A stretch of DNA of 64,000 bases from positions 34,115,601 through 34,179,600 of the forward strand of contig OX438747.1 of assembly GCA_949316235.1 (NCBI GenBank), written 5' to 3'. This document shows positions 50,139 through 60,357 of the stretch, in pieces. The stretch comes from Oegoconia quadripuncta. Taxonomy: Eukaryota; Arthropoda; Insecta; Lepidoptera; Autostichidae. Under the pieces are notes generated by a model. That model saw only the letters and a list, made by a program, of their open reading frames with translations, was not told the origin of the DNA and ran no database searches. The stretch's first letter is position 1, and the number at the start of each line of letters is the position of its first letter. The position numbers and the translations under genes were made by a program.

Positions 50139-53100
50139 CTGTAATCGATATTGTATAATATTAGGTTCTTTACTATGAAATTGGCGTTTTGTATGAAGAA
50201 TTTCATTAAAACTGTTTTCTCCATACAAACATTTTTTGTTTTTTTTTTTTGGGAACGGCAACTCCGAATTTAGCTAAACTTTGTGTGTATTATCGGATAA
50301 CATTAAGTTAAGTATAGGCAGCGTTCATTTTTAAAAATAACCGCTTTATAAAAGTTTCAGCGAATCTAAGAAATGATTATAAATGAAGCACATGAAAAGA
50401 GCTCTGTTCAATTTTTTTTTATTAGTTATATGATTTAGCCCAGAAATTCAAAAATATTTAATGTGAAACCATATTCCATTGAATTGAAATAATATTCCAT
50501 TTTCCAAATAAAAAACAAATTTGGATATAGCTTTGAAAATCGCAGGACTTAGTACATATGATTAACGAAGAAAAAAAACTCCAATTTCATAGGTAAAGAC
50601 CCAACATTTATTTAAAAAGCAGAAACAAATAAATACATGGGATTGAAATACAAACCGGGGCAAAGGCAGTGCTTCCTCGCTGAATGCAGATACTTAAGCG
50701 TTGAACGAGGGAACGGGCAGTATTTAATACAGATACTTAACCGTTGAACAAGGGAACGGGCAGTATTTAATAGAGATACTTAAGCGTTGAACGAGGGAAC
50801 GGGCAGTATTTAATACGATTGCATTAACTTCACTTGTAACTAACAAATCTTGGAAGTAACTTTTAACGTACTCAACGTACGTAACGTTTAACTGCCACCG
50901 TGGCTCAATGTAATCATTGGGTTTACGATTCGGAGGTCGCGGGTTCGAACCCCAGCGGGGTACATGTTTAAGTACTCGGTTTGGTTGGTGGTAGGGCATT
51001 TTAAATGTCCGCCTGGCTAGCTACCACCATCTTATCTAAATCTGCCGCCAAGCAGCAATGTTAATAGCATTGTTGTGTTCCGGTTGTCAGAGATAAGATA
51101 GCCAGCCCCCAAATGTGTTGGGGTTTCCGGGTCAGTACGTTTCCACCTTCGACCTCATCTTCACTTAACATCAGGTGTGATTGAGGTCAAGTACTAACCC
51201 GTCGTGCATAAAAAAAAACTTCTAATTGTCGTATATTGGTCTCATATGATTCGTTTTGACGAGTCCAATATATTGCACTTGGTGTCGACGATCTGATGAT
51301 GGAGCCAAGAGTTTTTTTTTTTCAAATTCCATATTTTTTTATGTCATTGTTACCCTTGAATCATTATTTATATACATAAACCAAACATAAAGATTTTTTT
51401 TATATGAGAGGGCGGCAAACCAGCATGCGGGTCAATGGAAAGCAATCACCGCCGCCCATGGACACCCGCAACACCAAAAGGGTCACAGATGCGTTGCCGG
51501 CCTTTGAGGAAGGTGTAGGCTCGTTTCTTGAAGGTTCCAATGTCGTACTCGTTCGGGAATACCGCTGCCGGAAGTCCGTTCCACAGGGTGGTCGTACGTG
51601 GTAGGAAGTTTCTTGAGAAACGTACGTACAGTGGTAGACTTCCACTCATCCAGGTGATGTGGATGGAAATTGAATTTATTCATTCAAAATCAAAAATCAA
51701 AATCATGATATGGCGCGAATGAATGATAGTCTTGAGTTTCGTTTATTAATACGCACACCTCTCAAGTGAGTGCTGCTTGAGTATGCACGTGCTTTTCAGG
51801 TCTCAAGTTAGGTTTATTAATCAACACGTTTACTTGAAACCGGTCACAAGACTATTCTCAATCTTCGGAATGGTTTATTAATACGGCCCATAGTTAGCCT
51901 CGGGTGAACACTAAGGCCTAACTTGAGACCTGAAACGCACGTGAATACTCAAGCAATACTCACTTGAGAGGTGCGCCGAGTTTCACGTATTAATAAACGA
52001 AACTCAAGACTACCATTCATTCGCCGCTGAGGCGAATACTTGAAAAATGATCTCAGCTGTAGAAGTCAATATTGCTTTATAAATTAGCACGGAGCTTGAT
52101 ATAGCGTCAACTGCTTAAGCCGCATCTCGTGTGATACAGCCTCAAGACTTGTATTGAGATTGGTTACTCCATACTTTTTATCCCTTTCTGTCGTATTAGT
52201 GCAGTATTTCACCATACAACTCTGCATTTTATGCAATTACGGCGTGTGGCTGCTGATTTCACAAGTTATTGGTGACATTTGGATTGTCTTAACGATAATT
52301 CATACGCAGTACTGTAAAGTATATGGCCTACCGTCTCTTTCTCTTCAACCTCGTCGTCTGAGTGTTGCTCAATATCGAATTTAACAAGTCGAATGTCGAA
52401 CTCTTCGTGCTGGATCGCCAACTCGTTCAGGAAGTTGCCAATTTTGTCAATAATCGTCTGAATTTCCGCCTCTTTCTCTGGCGTCATTACGATGCAGTGC
52501 TCCTGTTTGTATGGGTGTTTCTCTGTAAAATATATAAATAAGTTGTTAGGCAACAAGAATTGGTGGCGTAAAAATAATCTGATGTGTTTTCACTGGAAAT
52601 TAAAAAAAAAAAAAAAATTTAAACGGTATCTAGTTTTTGACCGTCTATGATTAAAAAGTATCTATTTTAATCAATCATGATTAATCAAATATCTACTTTT
52701 AACCAGCTAAGGTTAACAAATATCTACTTTTTACCAATCATGATTATCAAATCTTTGACATTGTATATCTATTTATTTAATGAACTATTTGCAAATTGAA
52801 ATTATTTAGTATAGAAATTAATTATATAATTATTTAGACGAATTAACTCTAAACAATATTTGCACACCCCACAGTGGTAGAATTTGCGGAGACAATTATT
52901 ATAGCTTTAAGAACTTCATGTACCAAATTCCGTAGCAAATAAACATTTAATTTCATTTCATTTCAAATTTCATCTGTCTGCTGGAAGAAATTTCATTGTA
53001 GAAATAAGCAGAACCTGTTGTGTCGTCTCTATTATGTTGTATCTGTATGTTTTTTTTCTTGTGTGCAATAAATGATAAATAAATAAATAAAAAAAATCAT

Positions 53101-56100
53101 GATTAACAAATATATTTACTTTGCACCATCCAATTATTTATTAAAAAGCTTTTTAACTGAAGTTGTCTCGAAGAAATCGCTATCAGGGATAAGACCGCCT
53201 TTGTACACTTCACCATCTATGTTAAATGTTCTTTGTATTTTATTTTTGTGTGCAATAAACGAATTTAATAATAATAAATATCTACTTATAACCAATCATG
53301 ATTAACAAATATCTCTTTTTAACCATGATTGATTACATTAATAAATAAATATCCTTAGACATATACACAGCGCCATCTAGTTCCACAGTAAGCAACTATA
53401 GGCTTGAGTTGTGGATGCCAGATGGTTGATAAACTACATGAATACATATTTTTTGTAAATAAATACTTATTACAAATGAAAACATCCATAACTCGGGTAC
53501 ACATGTCGGTATGCCCCTAGCGGAATTCGAACCCGCAACCTTTTGGTATAGTGGTCAGAGTTGCTAACCACTACACCAAACAGGTCGTTTATCGTCATTA
53601 CGTAAGTCTTGTGACTGAATATAGAAAATTAGCTAGGTAAGTAACTTCTCAAAGTTTTTGAAATCATTGAAAGTACTGAAAAAAAAATGATTTTTTACTT
53701 TGGCAAAATGCGTCCACTGTTGGACTCCTACAACCGCCAGACGCAAAAACGGTGAAGAGACGAGCTTGACAGTTTTAATAAGGGATGGTTTGTACTCGCC
53801 AAGAACAGAAACGACTGGAAACAGATGAGGGAGGCCTTTGCCCAGCAGTGGGACACTATGGGCTCTTAATAATAATAATACTTTGGTTCTAAATGTTAGT
53901 GTAACCCTAGGTGGACCAATCATGACACAAGTTAACCGTAGTTACAGGGTGAGTGTTCAGTTTGATGTTAATGAATTTATCTTTATACAATACAATACAA
54001 TACAATGCAATGCAATGCAATGCAATGCAATACAATACAATACAATACAAATACACTTTATTCACAAATTGAAAATATTTACAAAATAGAAAAATAAAAA
54101 AAGAGAACTATTATTTATTTATTTATTTATTAAAAACGGACTCTTTATTTCCATCGTTAGCAGTGACCTGTTGAGCATCCAGTAAAGGTTTACCATCATG
54201 GAACACAGAGCTAAAATGATCCGCAAACGCTTCCGCAGCCTCCAACTTTGACACAACCCTGTTATTGGACATAAACTTGTTGCTAGATTGCTTATCCTGC
54301 CGTTTATTGGGCGGCCTTATCACTTAAAGCGATCTCTTCCATGCAACCTTTGGGTGTAAGAGTGCAATCTTTATAGATCAAAGAGGTTGTGCAAAACACG
54401 AATGCAGATATGAAATAGCTACCATATTTGTTATATTTTTTTTTATATAAGTAATTCTATATATATTTATTCCTGCATGGGAAAATTTAATTTGTGTAAT
54501 TCCTGTTTATTGCTGACTGTACTTCGTTCAAAAAATTTTGGATTTACGAACGTCAACCATTCTGATACCAGCTTTATTTTTATTTTATATATTTTATAAT
54601 TTCTTGCACACGAGTACACATAAAGGTCAAATACATACTAGATATAGGATGTATCAATAGGCACTAGCTTATCTCTAAAAAGAGATTTCTTCCAGCAAAT
54701 GTGAAGGAAAACATGTTCGATAGTATATGTATACTTACATACATACGTGCACTGAGAAAAATGTGTTCATAATCAGCTTAAAATCAAAAAGACTATAATA
54801 ATAATACTTCAAATACAATAGAATAAATACCTATTTAATATTAAATAAAATACGTACATTTTTTTTTTTTTTTTTTTTTTATTGAAGGGGTGGGCAAACG
54901 AGCAAGAGGCGCACCTGATGGTAAGTGTCACCGCTGCCCATAACCATCTACGGAAACGGAAGATCCGCAGTGGCGTTGCCGGCCTTTAAGGAAGGAATAT
55001 GCTTTAATTATTTTATACTTCATAAGTTTTAATTATTAAATAAATGTGTAATGCCTGTATCTTTTTTACTTGAATTTACATTACTACTTTACATGAATGT
55101 CGAACAATTTTCGGCTAAGTTCGACTTTCATAAGGTAATTTCAGAATTGTTTACTTTGTAGGGTAATCGAAAATTTTTTGGTCGAACTTGACTATGGTTC
55201 CTTAGGGAAAGATGTTCGTAATGAGAGTAGGGAATTACACGAATTCAAATTGACCTTTATTGTTATTAACAAAATAAGCAGTTAATAAATTAAACGTAAT
55301 ACGCACTCGATTCACCTCTGGCAACGCCATACCCCAGCGTCTGGAAAAAGTATTAAAAACATATTTAGGTAAAAAAATCGTATAAATGTGTTGTAGAAAA
55401 CAATTATCAATTTGTGAATTATGGATTGGTAACACTGTTTTTATTTAGTCAATGCTTGGACAGCTTAACCTATGAAGGGCTTTTTGGCGGGAACTCGGCG
55501 AGTGAAGTAGCATTTTTCTTTATAATTCTTATAATTTGTGCATTCTAACTTTTGAAGCTTAATAATGGCAGAATATTGTGCAGCAAACGTTAGTGATGGT
55601 GTACAAGTGAAGGGAAGTGTAAATTAAAGTGCGTAACGGAGCTTTCGGGTTCCCACAAGAAGCCGCCAAAATCTTTTGTAAAGCATTCTGCCACTTTACT
55701 GAAGAATGACTTGACCGTGACTAGACTCTGTATACGCCAAGTATACGACGAATTACTTGTTTTGACTGAGACTGACTTACAAACTGAAGAAATAAGAGAA
55801 ATAAGACATGGCTGTTATGGGCTAGATCCCTTTGCCTTCTCCTAAAGGAGGAATGAAACCAAAAAAAAAAAATTAACCTATGAATCTGTCAACTGTCAAT
55901 TGTCGCCTCCATTACCACGTACATATCATTTCTGTGTAAATTAATGGTAATTAGATTAATCCTTATGCATCTCAAATTGTACCTATCTTTAGTAACCTCG
56001 ACCATTGCTAAATAATAATTATAACAAGCAACAATTATAAAAAGTTGTTTATTTTAAATATCCGCTCTGATCACACCTTCTAAGAAAATGTAACTACAGA

Positions 56101-59100
56101 CCGTTTCGTCGTATACAGGGTGTAATCGTTAAGTGTGCACAGGCGATTATTCCGTAACTATTATAGATATCAAAAGACTTTAAACTGATATCGAAAATAC
56201 TTTACCTAATGAGTAAAATGACATTAATAACTTTTAAAAATAAAACGAGAAATATCCAAAAAAATTATATTCGCCTGTGCACACTTAACGATTACACCCT
56301 GTATAGATGTGTGTGTGTGTAAATAAACACTTTACAGGTTAGAATATTATACACTTTAAACCTATCTCTAAGTGACACTGCAGGTGTCAATTGATAAATT
56401 GCGCGAACGGCTCGTTTTTGTAAAACAAAGATTGTATTTATATCCGCGGCATTTCCCCACAGCAAGATACCGTGAGACATCAAGCTGTGGAAATAACTAA
56501 AATGTACTAATTGTAGCAGTATTTACGTCTGATATTTGTCGAATTTTTTTGACTGCGTACGCTGCAGAGCTGAGCCTTTTCGCCAGTTTATGTATATGAG
56601 GACCCCATTGCATTTTGGCGTCTAAAGTAATGTCCAAAAATACAGTAGAATCTACGAGATCTAAAGTGGCATTTTTTATCATTATATTAGTGGACACCAC
56701 ACTGACATTGGGTAGTACAAATTTCAACCAACTAATTTGCATATACCATTTCAAACCATTCTACTATTTCAGAAATAGCATTGCTCACATCGTCATAGAT
56801 TAATTTTCGTCTATAATTTACTTTAAATAATACGGAGGTATCATCTGCAAACAATACTATTTCATGTTTATATCCTTTACAAGGTTAGGCAAGTCATTTA
56901 TATAAACCAAAAATAAAAATGGCCCGAGTATAGAACCCTGTGGGACGCCCATGCAGACTGTGGACCCTGACGATGTGTTGCCACTGATATTAATCTTCTG
57001 ATCTCTACCGCTCATATAAGAATTCAAAAGGTCAATAGCACGCACAGGAATAACAATATACAAGAAGGGAATTTAAATATACAGGGCGTCCCACGGCTAT
57101 GCCACATGGAGGGAAAGTACCTTGAATTTTGTAGATGGAACATTTTACTGAAAGAAGACATTATTTTAATTTAAAAAACAATTTAAACTGCATTCATAGA
57201 TTTTTAAATAAGTACATGGTTGAACCGGGAATCGAACCCTTTATTTATAAAAAAAAAATTACCATGTAACTTTATCATACCAATCGAAAGGCTTCATCAT
57301 AAGGATAATTTTTTGCTAAATAACATAGAAAGAAGAAAGAAAGAAAAAATTCTTTATTGTACACAGCTTAAAAATATACACAGTGTCAGAAATAAAAGGA
57401 AGACCATGAATTTTAACATTTTTAATACAAAATTAATCAAATTTATCAAATGCTCAAAATGAGTCCCATCCTGTTCAATACAAAGTCGCACTCTTTTGAT
57501 TATTTCGCTCCCTGTCGATTTTTTGATCATGTTGTGGTGAATATTTAGAATAATACGTCGAAGTTCAGTTTGTAGCTCGTGGACACTTTGACACTGGTTC
57601 TTGTAAAGTAAATTTTTTACATAACCCCATAAAAAAAATCTAACGGGGTTAGATCTGGGGATCTCGGCGGCCATTTTTTCGTCCATTTGTCCCGATCCAG
57701 GAAAGAAAATGTTCATTGAGATAGTCCTACTTACTAATTACGTATCTCTTTATCATTTTATCATGAACTTAAATTATAATAGGGAAATGATGCATACTTC
57801 TCGAGTGGGTAATTAGTATTAGTAATGATAATGTCAGTTGTATGTCCTTACGGCAATGTCAGCTTTTCATTTTTCTGAACAAAATTGAACATCTAATGTT
57901 AAAATTCATGGTCTTCCTTTTATTTCTGACAATATGTTATTTAGCAAAAAATAATCCTTATGATGAAGCCTTTCGATCGGTATGATAAAGTTACATGGTA
58001 TTTTTTTTTAATAAATAAATGGTTCGATTCCCGGTTCAACCATGTACTTATTTAAAAATCTATGAATGCAGTTTAAATTGTTTTTTAAATTAAAATAATG
58101 TCTTCTTTCAGTAAAATGTTCCATCTACAAAATTCAAGGTACTTTCCCTCCATGTGGCATAGCCGTGGGACGCCCTGTATACTAGGACAAATGTAAAAAA
58201 TTGTGACCGCGGGCAGCGTTTCCTCGCTGGATGCAGAAACAGCCATATTTCAAAGCGCTTGGTCGATGTCGCTGGTGACATCGACCAAGCGCTTTGAAAT
58301 ATTAAAGAAAAATTTAAGAGCGCCCGGCTCCCAGGTTTCTACTCCGAAAGCAAGGGAAATGTTTATTTCCGCAGTCTCAAGAGTTCAAGAGTGTCGACAC
58401 AAATCGCATCGCACACTAAGGCCCGTATATAATAAACCAATCTCAATGCAAGTTTTGAGGCTGTGTCACCCGAGATGCGTCTTAAGAAGTTGACGCTATC
58501 TCAAGCTCCGTGCTAATTTATAAACCAATCTTGAGGTCTACTCAGCTCAGATCACTTCTCAAGTATTATTATAGCGGCGAATGAATGATAGTCTTGAGTT
58601 TCGTTTATTAATACGCGTACCTCTCAAGTGAGTACTGCTTGAGTATGCACGCGCGTTTCAGGTCTCAAGTTAGGTTTATTAATCAACACGTTTACTTGAG
58701 ACCAGTCACAAGACTGTTCTCAATCTTAGGAATGGTTTATTAATACGGGCCTATGTCTAAAAAAAGCACTTGGGGAACTGGCTATCTTATCTCTAACAGC
58801 CGGAACACAACAATGCTATTAACATTGCTGTTTGGCGGCAGATTTAGATAAGATGGTGGTAGCTAGCCAGGCGGACTTTCAAAATGCCCTAAGATCCGAC
58901 TCATGCTAAGAGAATTAACGTCTAATCGGTAGACGTATCGAGTTATCATAATTTGATTCTACGACGCTTATACGTAGTACCAAATTTAAATATGAAATAA
59001 GTTTTACATAGTTGCTCAGAGGGCGGAGTGTGAGTTTTGTTTCGACTTAACTTTGCTACCGCGTTCACGTTTACGTGACGATAAGTATGAAGAAATGTGC

Positions 59101-59354
59101 AGCGCCTCTAGCGGATAGTTTGCAAAACAATTTTTTTCATAGATACTTTTTGCGTAAACGCGAACGCGATGGTAAAGTTAAAAACGAGACAAAACTCGCA
59201 CTTCGCACACAGAGGCGTCATATTTCCACTAAATGTGCCACGAGAGGTTTTAATCTAATCAGCCCCCATTACCCCATAGTCTATTCACCGAAAGACCCAA
59301 ATAAGTCAAAAATATACTTACAATAAGTAGAATAAATATAGTATTTGTGTTCAT
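49761..59354 (-). CDS. Gene C: small acidic secreted protein, four exons
   Basis: Exons 59354-59322, 55340-55316, 52522-52332 and 50138-49761 join with phases 0, 1 and 0 at GT-AG junctions, giving 627 nt (208 aa). A signal peptide ([11 protein letters not shown] + TLGYGVA) is split by intron 1. The mature chain is strongly acidic, with an (AND)n stretch ([12 protein letters not shown]) near residues 110-125, three Cys (EHC, NDC, SDC) and a hydrophobic C-terminal region ([15 protein letters not shown]). I recognise no family. An initiator TCAGTT sits about 54 nt upstream of the ATG. Introns are filled with SINEs, LINE ends and MITEs; one MITE ends 22 bp from exon 4. Exon 3 and 4 sequences are solid; exon 2 rests on splice and phase logic. 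Confidence 0.6.
50161..50604 (-). mobile_element. Mariner-derived MITE, copy 3
   Basis: Ends TTAGGTTCTTTACTATGAAA and TTTCATAGGTAAAGACCCAA. Inverse-oriented relative to 18808 and 31783. It sits 22 bp upstream of the gene C exon 4 acceptor. Confidence 0.75.
50640..50830. repeat. Three-copy tandem repeat, about 47-55 bp
   Basis: 'GATACTTAAGCGTTGAACGAGGGAACGGGCAGTATTTAATA' recurs three times in succession (50690, 50735, 50775; unit given only in outline by GTTGAACGAGGGAACGGGCA). Confidence 0.85.
50892..51219 (+). mobile_element. SINE-1 copy, plus orientation
   Basis: Head CCACCGTGGCTCAATG, B box GGTCGCGGGTTCGAACCCC, poly(A) at 51210. Best copy for reading the tRNA-like promoter. Confidence 0.85.
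51400..51690 (-). mobile_element. LINE ORF2 C-terminal end
   Basis: The minus strand (51649-51446) reads [18 protein letters not shown] ... [21 protein letters not shown] and a stop. This is a widespread lepidopteran LINE terminus. Confidence 0.75.
51714..51890 (+). mobile_element. Harbinger-type MITE family 1, half copy
   Basis: Right half only, ending GGTTTATTAATACGGCCC. Confidence 0.65.
51914..52168 (+). mobile_element. Harbinger-type MITE family 1, half copy facing the previous one
   Basis: Starts inside the element at ACTTGAGACCTGAAACGCAC and ends CTTGTATTGAGATTGG, so the two halves form a rearranged pair. Confidence 0.65.
52332..52522 (-). CDS. Gene C exon 3
   Basis: 191 nt, acceptor attttacag, donor GTAGGC. 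Starts mid-codon (phase 1) with [16 protein letters not shown] and runs to DDEVEEKET in phase 0. Amphipathic helix-like centre ([15 protein letters not shown]). Confidence 0.7.
52620..53335. repeat. Interrupted about 32-bp repeat (AATCATGATTAACAAATATC)
   Basis: Units of 'ACCAATCATGATTAACAAA' plus 'TATCTACTTTTT' recur at 52625-52750, 53095-53140 and 53275-53335. Two LINE tails (about 52770-53095 and 53186-53275) have landed within the array. The core TCATGATTAA is itself near-palindromic. Confidence 0.65.
53186..53275 (+). mobile_element. LINE 3' tail
   Basis: AAGACCGCCTTTGTACACTT ... GTGTGCAATAAACGAATTT plus AATAATA repeats, nearly identical to 46605-46700. Confidence 0.65.
53345..53588 (-). 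mobile_element. SINE-3 (tRNA-derived) copy
   Basis: Minus-strand head TTTGGTGTAGTGGTTAGCAAC with B box GGTTGCGGGTTCGAATTCC, then body and a tail of GGCGCTGTGTATATGTC. Confidence 0.7.
53985..54055. repeat. (CAATA)n/(CAATG)n pentanucleotide array
   Basis: About 12 pentamers of the form ACAAT/GCAAT at a LINE tail. Confidence 0.95.
54123..54325 (-). mobile_element. LINE ORF2 linker fragment (endonuclease-RT connector)
   Basis: The minus frame contains [18 protein letters not shown], the conserved segment between endonuclease and reverse transcriptase of Jockey/CR1 LINEs. Confidence 0.65.
54855..55000 (-). repeat. LINE-3'-like repeat with long T-run
   Basis: A T-run (54860-54881), then GGCAAACGAGCAAGAGGCGCACCTGATGG and TGCCGGCCTTTAAGGAAGG, related to the ends at 51400 and 59880. 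(Words are quoted in part.). Confidence 0.5.
55316..55340 (-). CDS. Gene C exon 2 (end of signal peptide)
   Basis: 25 nt between acceptor atactttttccag and donor GTGAAT, phase 0 in and phase 1 out, encoding TLGYGVAR plus G. The junction G|AG makes Glu with exon 3. Completes a convincing signal peptide. Confidence 0.5.
55477..55872 (+). mobile_element. Retroposon family D, complete copy with 12-bp target duplication
   Basis: 396 bp from GGCTTTTTGGCGGGAACTCG to a poly(A) run, flanked by TTAACCTATGAA (55465-55476 and 55873-55884). Contains ATGGCAGAATATTGTGCAGC and, downstream in another frame, about 80 open codons ending before CCTTCTCCTAAAGGAGG. Confidence 0.85.
56116..56301 (+). mobile_element. 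MITE family F (Tc1/mariner type), complete
   Basis: TIRs CAGGGTGTAATCGTTAAGTG / CACTTAACGATTACACCCTG, flanked by TA on each side. 186 bp, no coding. Confidence 0.8.
56310..57070 (-). mobile_element. LINE ORF2 reverse-transcriptase fragments
   Basis: The minus strand carries [20 protein letters not shown] (57063-56857), [13 protein letters not shown] sequence just left of it, then [17 protein letters not shown] (56754-56497) and [20 protein letters not shown] (56483-56292), in shifting frames. Related to 23262-24370 and 46770-48008. Confidence 0.7.
57082..58177. mobile_element. Tc1/mariner-like foldback element with 245-bp TIRs
   Basis: The outer arms 57082-57326 and 57934-58177 are near-perfect inverted copies beginning CAGGGCGTCCCACGG, with TA on both sides. 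Inside them sits a second inverted pair (TGTCAGAAATAAAAGGAAGA...), a LINE tail and a transposase remnant. Confidence 0.8.
57386..57930 (-). pseudogene. Tc1/mariner-superfamily transposase C-terminal remnant in inner element
   Basis: The minus strand, 57716-57400, encodes [17 protein letters not shown] ... [16 protein letters not shown], the last catalytic-region and C-terminal pattern of insect Tc1/mariner-type transposases. The catalytic N-terminal half is gone. The inner inverted ends about 37 bp long bound it. Confidence 0.65.
58203..58310. repeat. Short perfect palindrome
   Basis: ATATTTCAAAGCGCTTGGTC GATGTC and its complement GACATCGACCAAGCGCTTTG lie back to back (58246-58300), forming a hairpin of about 25 bp per arm with a short loop. 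Confidence 0.75.
58420..58751 (-). mobile_element. Harbinger-type MITE family 1, full copy
   Basis: Starts GGCCCGTATATAATAAACC after TAA and ends GGTTTATTAATACGGGCC. Best-preserved copy with the one at 4736. Confidence 0.75.
58762..58892 (-). mobile_element. SINE-1 body fragment
   Basis: GGGGAACTGGCTATCTTATC ... GCCAGGCGGACTTTCAAAATG; head and tail missing. Confidence 0.7.
59017..59212 (+). mobile_element. MITE family E, copy 2
   Basis: Close match to 7306-7500 with both arms (GGGCGGAGTGTGAGTTTTG / CAAAACTCGCACTTCGC). Confidence 0.75.
59322..59354 (-). CDS. Gene C exon 1 (start codon)
   Basis: ATG plus ten codons ([11 protein letters not shown]), phase 0 end at GTAAGT. Hydrophobic signal-peptide start. 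Confidence 0.55.
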
Positions 59355-59406
59355 TTTTGCGAGAGCCTTCCTTCCGTTCGTCACACCACAACGTGGTTTA
59401 AGCCCA

Positions 59407-59411
59407 ACTGA
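59407..59411 (-). promoter_or_regulatory. Initiator (TCAGT) of gene C
   Basis: TCAGTT on the minus strand, about 54 nt upstream of the ATG, matches the arthropod initiator. There is no TATA at -30; a (TA)n run lies further up at 59462. Confidence 0.35.
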
Positions 59412-59629
59412 GTAAATGCAAATAATAGATGTATGTTCAACTTAACAAATAACAGTATTCTATATATATATATAATAGGAAAGTCGGTTTGTATGTTAGT
59501 GTCGGGAAATAACTGTGTTAAAAGCTATATATCTTCGAAACGCTTAACCGATTTTCGTCAATCATGTCAAATTCAAATTCAAAAATGTATTATTTTGTAA
59601 GTTTTGTAGTGTAGTAGTGTAGTGGTAGA

Positions 59630-60035
59630 GCCACGCTGTAAGCTATTAGCTTGCAGCATGAATGGGCCGGCTCGACCGGGGAAGTACCACCCTCTCGCAG
59701 AAGACCGACGTCTGAGTAGTGGCATTTTGCCACTGCGCTTCGTCCGGTGAGCGAGGGCGCCGGAGGCCCACCTTCCAGTCTCTCTCCAGAATGGTAGCGG
59801 TATTTAAAGATTTAGTACCCCAGGAGAGTACCAGCACTATTAGTGCTGGAGAATCCCTCATCGCTCAGGCTGCCCTACTTATTCTGGGGTGGACACCTTC
59901 CTCAAAGGCCGGCAACGCATCTGTCACCCTTTTGGTGTTGCGGGTGTCCATGGGCGGCGGTGATTGCTTTCCATCAGGTGACCCGCATGCTCGTTTGCCG
60001 CCCTCTCAAATAAAAAAAATAAAAAAAAGTTTTAG
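59630..60035 (+). mobile_element. LINE 3' end (ORF2 C-terminus, UTR, A-rich tail)
   Basis: Plus frame ends [21 protein letters not shown] before a stop (about 59888-59955), then TCAGGTGACCCGCATGCTCG and an A-rich tail. Same family as 51400-51690. Confidence 0.7.
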
Positions 60036-60357
60036 GAATAACATTTGAAATTGTCATACATACACTAGGCACATTCACTAGGCAGTCTCCCCAGAGAAGA
60101 ACGAGTAAGAAACTAAGGGGTTGCTCTTTTTAAATAAGTCAATACAAATACCTACAATTATTTCATACAATTTATGATTCGACAAAGAAAAATAAAAATA
60201 AGAATACAATATAGGTAGGTACTGGATATTAGCGAGCAGTTCATCTCCACGCATTCTTATCGTCCAGATAGTCAGAAATTTTATAAAAGCCTTCGACACA
60301 TAATTTCCGTTTAATGGTTGTTTTTAATTTATTTAAAGGCAAATTTTGAATGTCAAC

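Noticed and set aside
54636..54660. Alternative exon 2 for gene C (CLLIHPIS)
   Set aside because: It lies in a LINE-tail repeat and has a poorer acceptor than 55316-55340, which gives a better signal-peptide cleavage site.
54739..54751. Another candidate exon 2 for gene C (13 nt)
   Set aside because: The junction to exon 3 would create a TAG stop.
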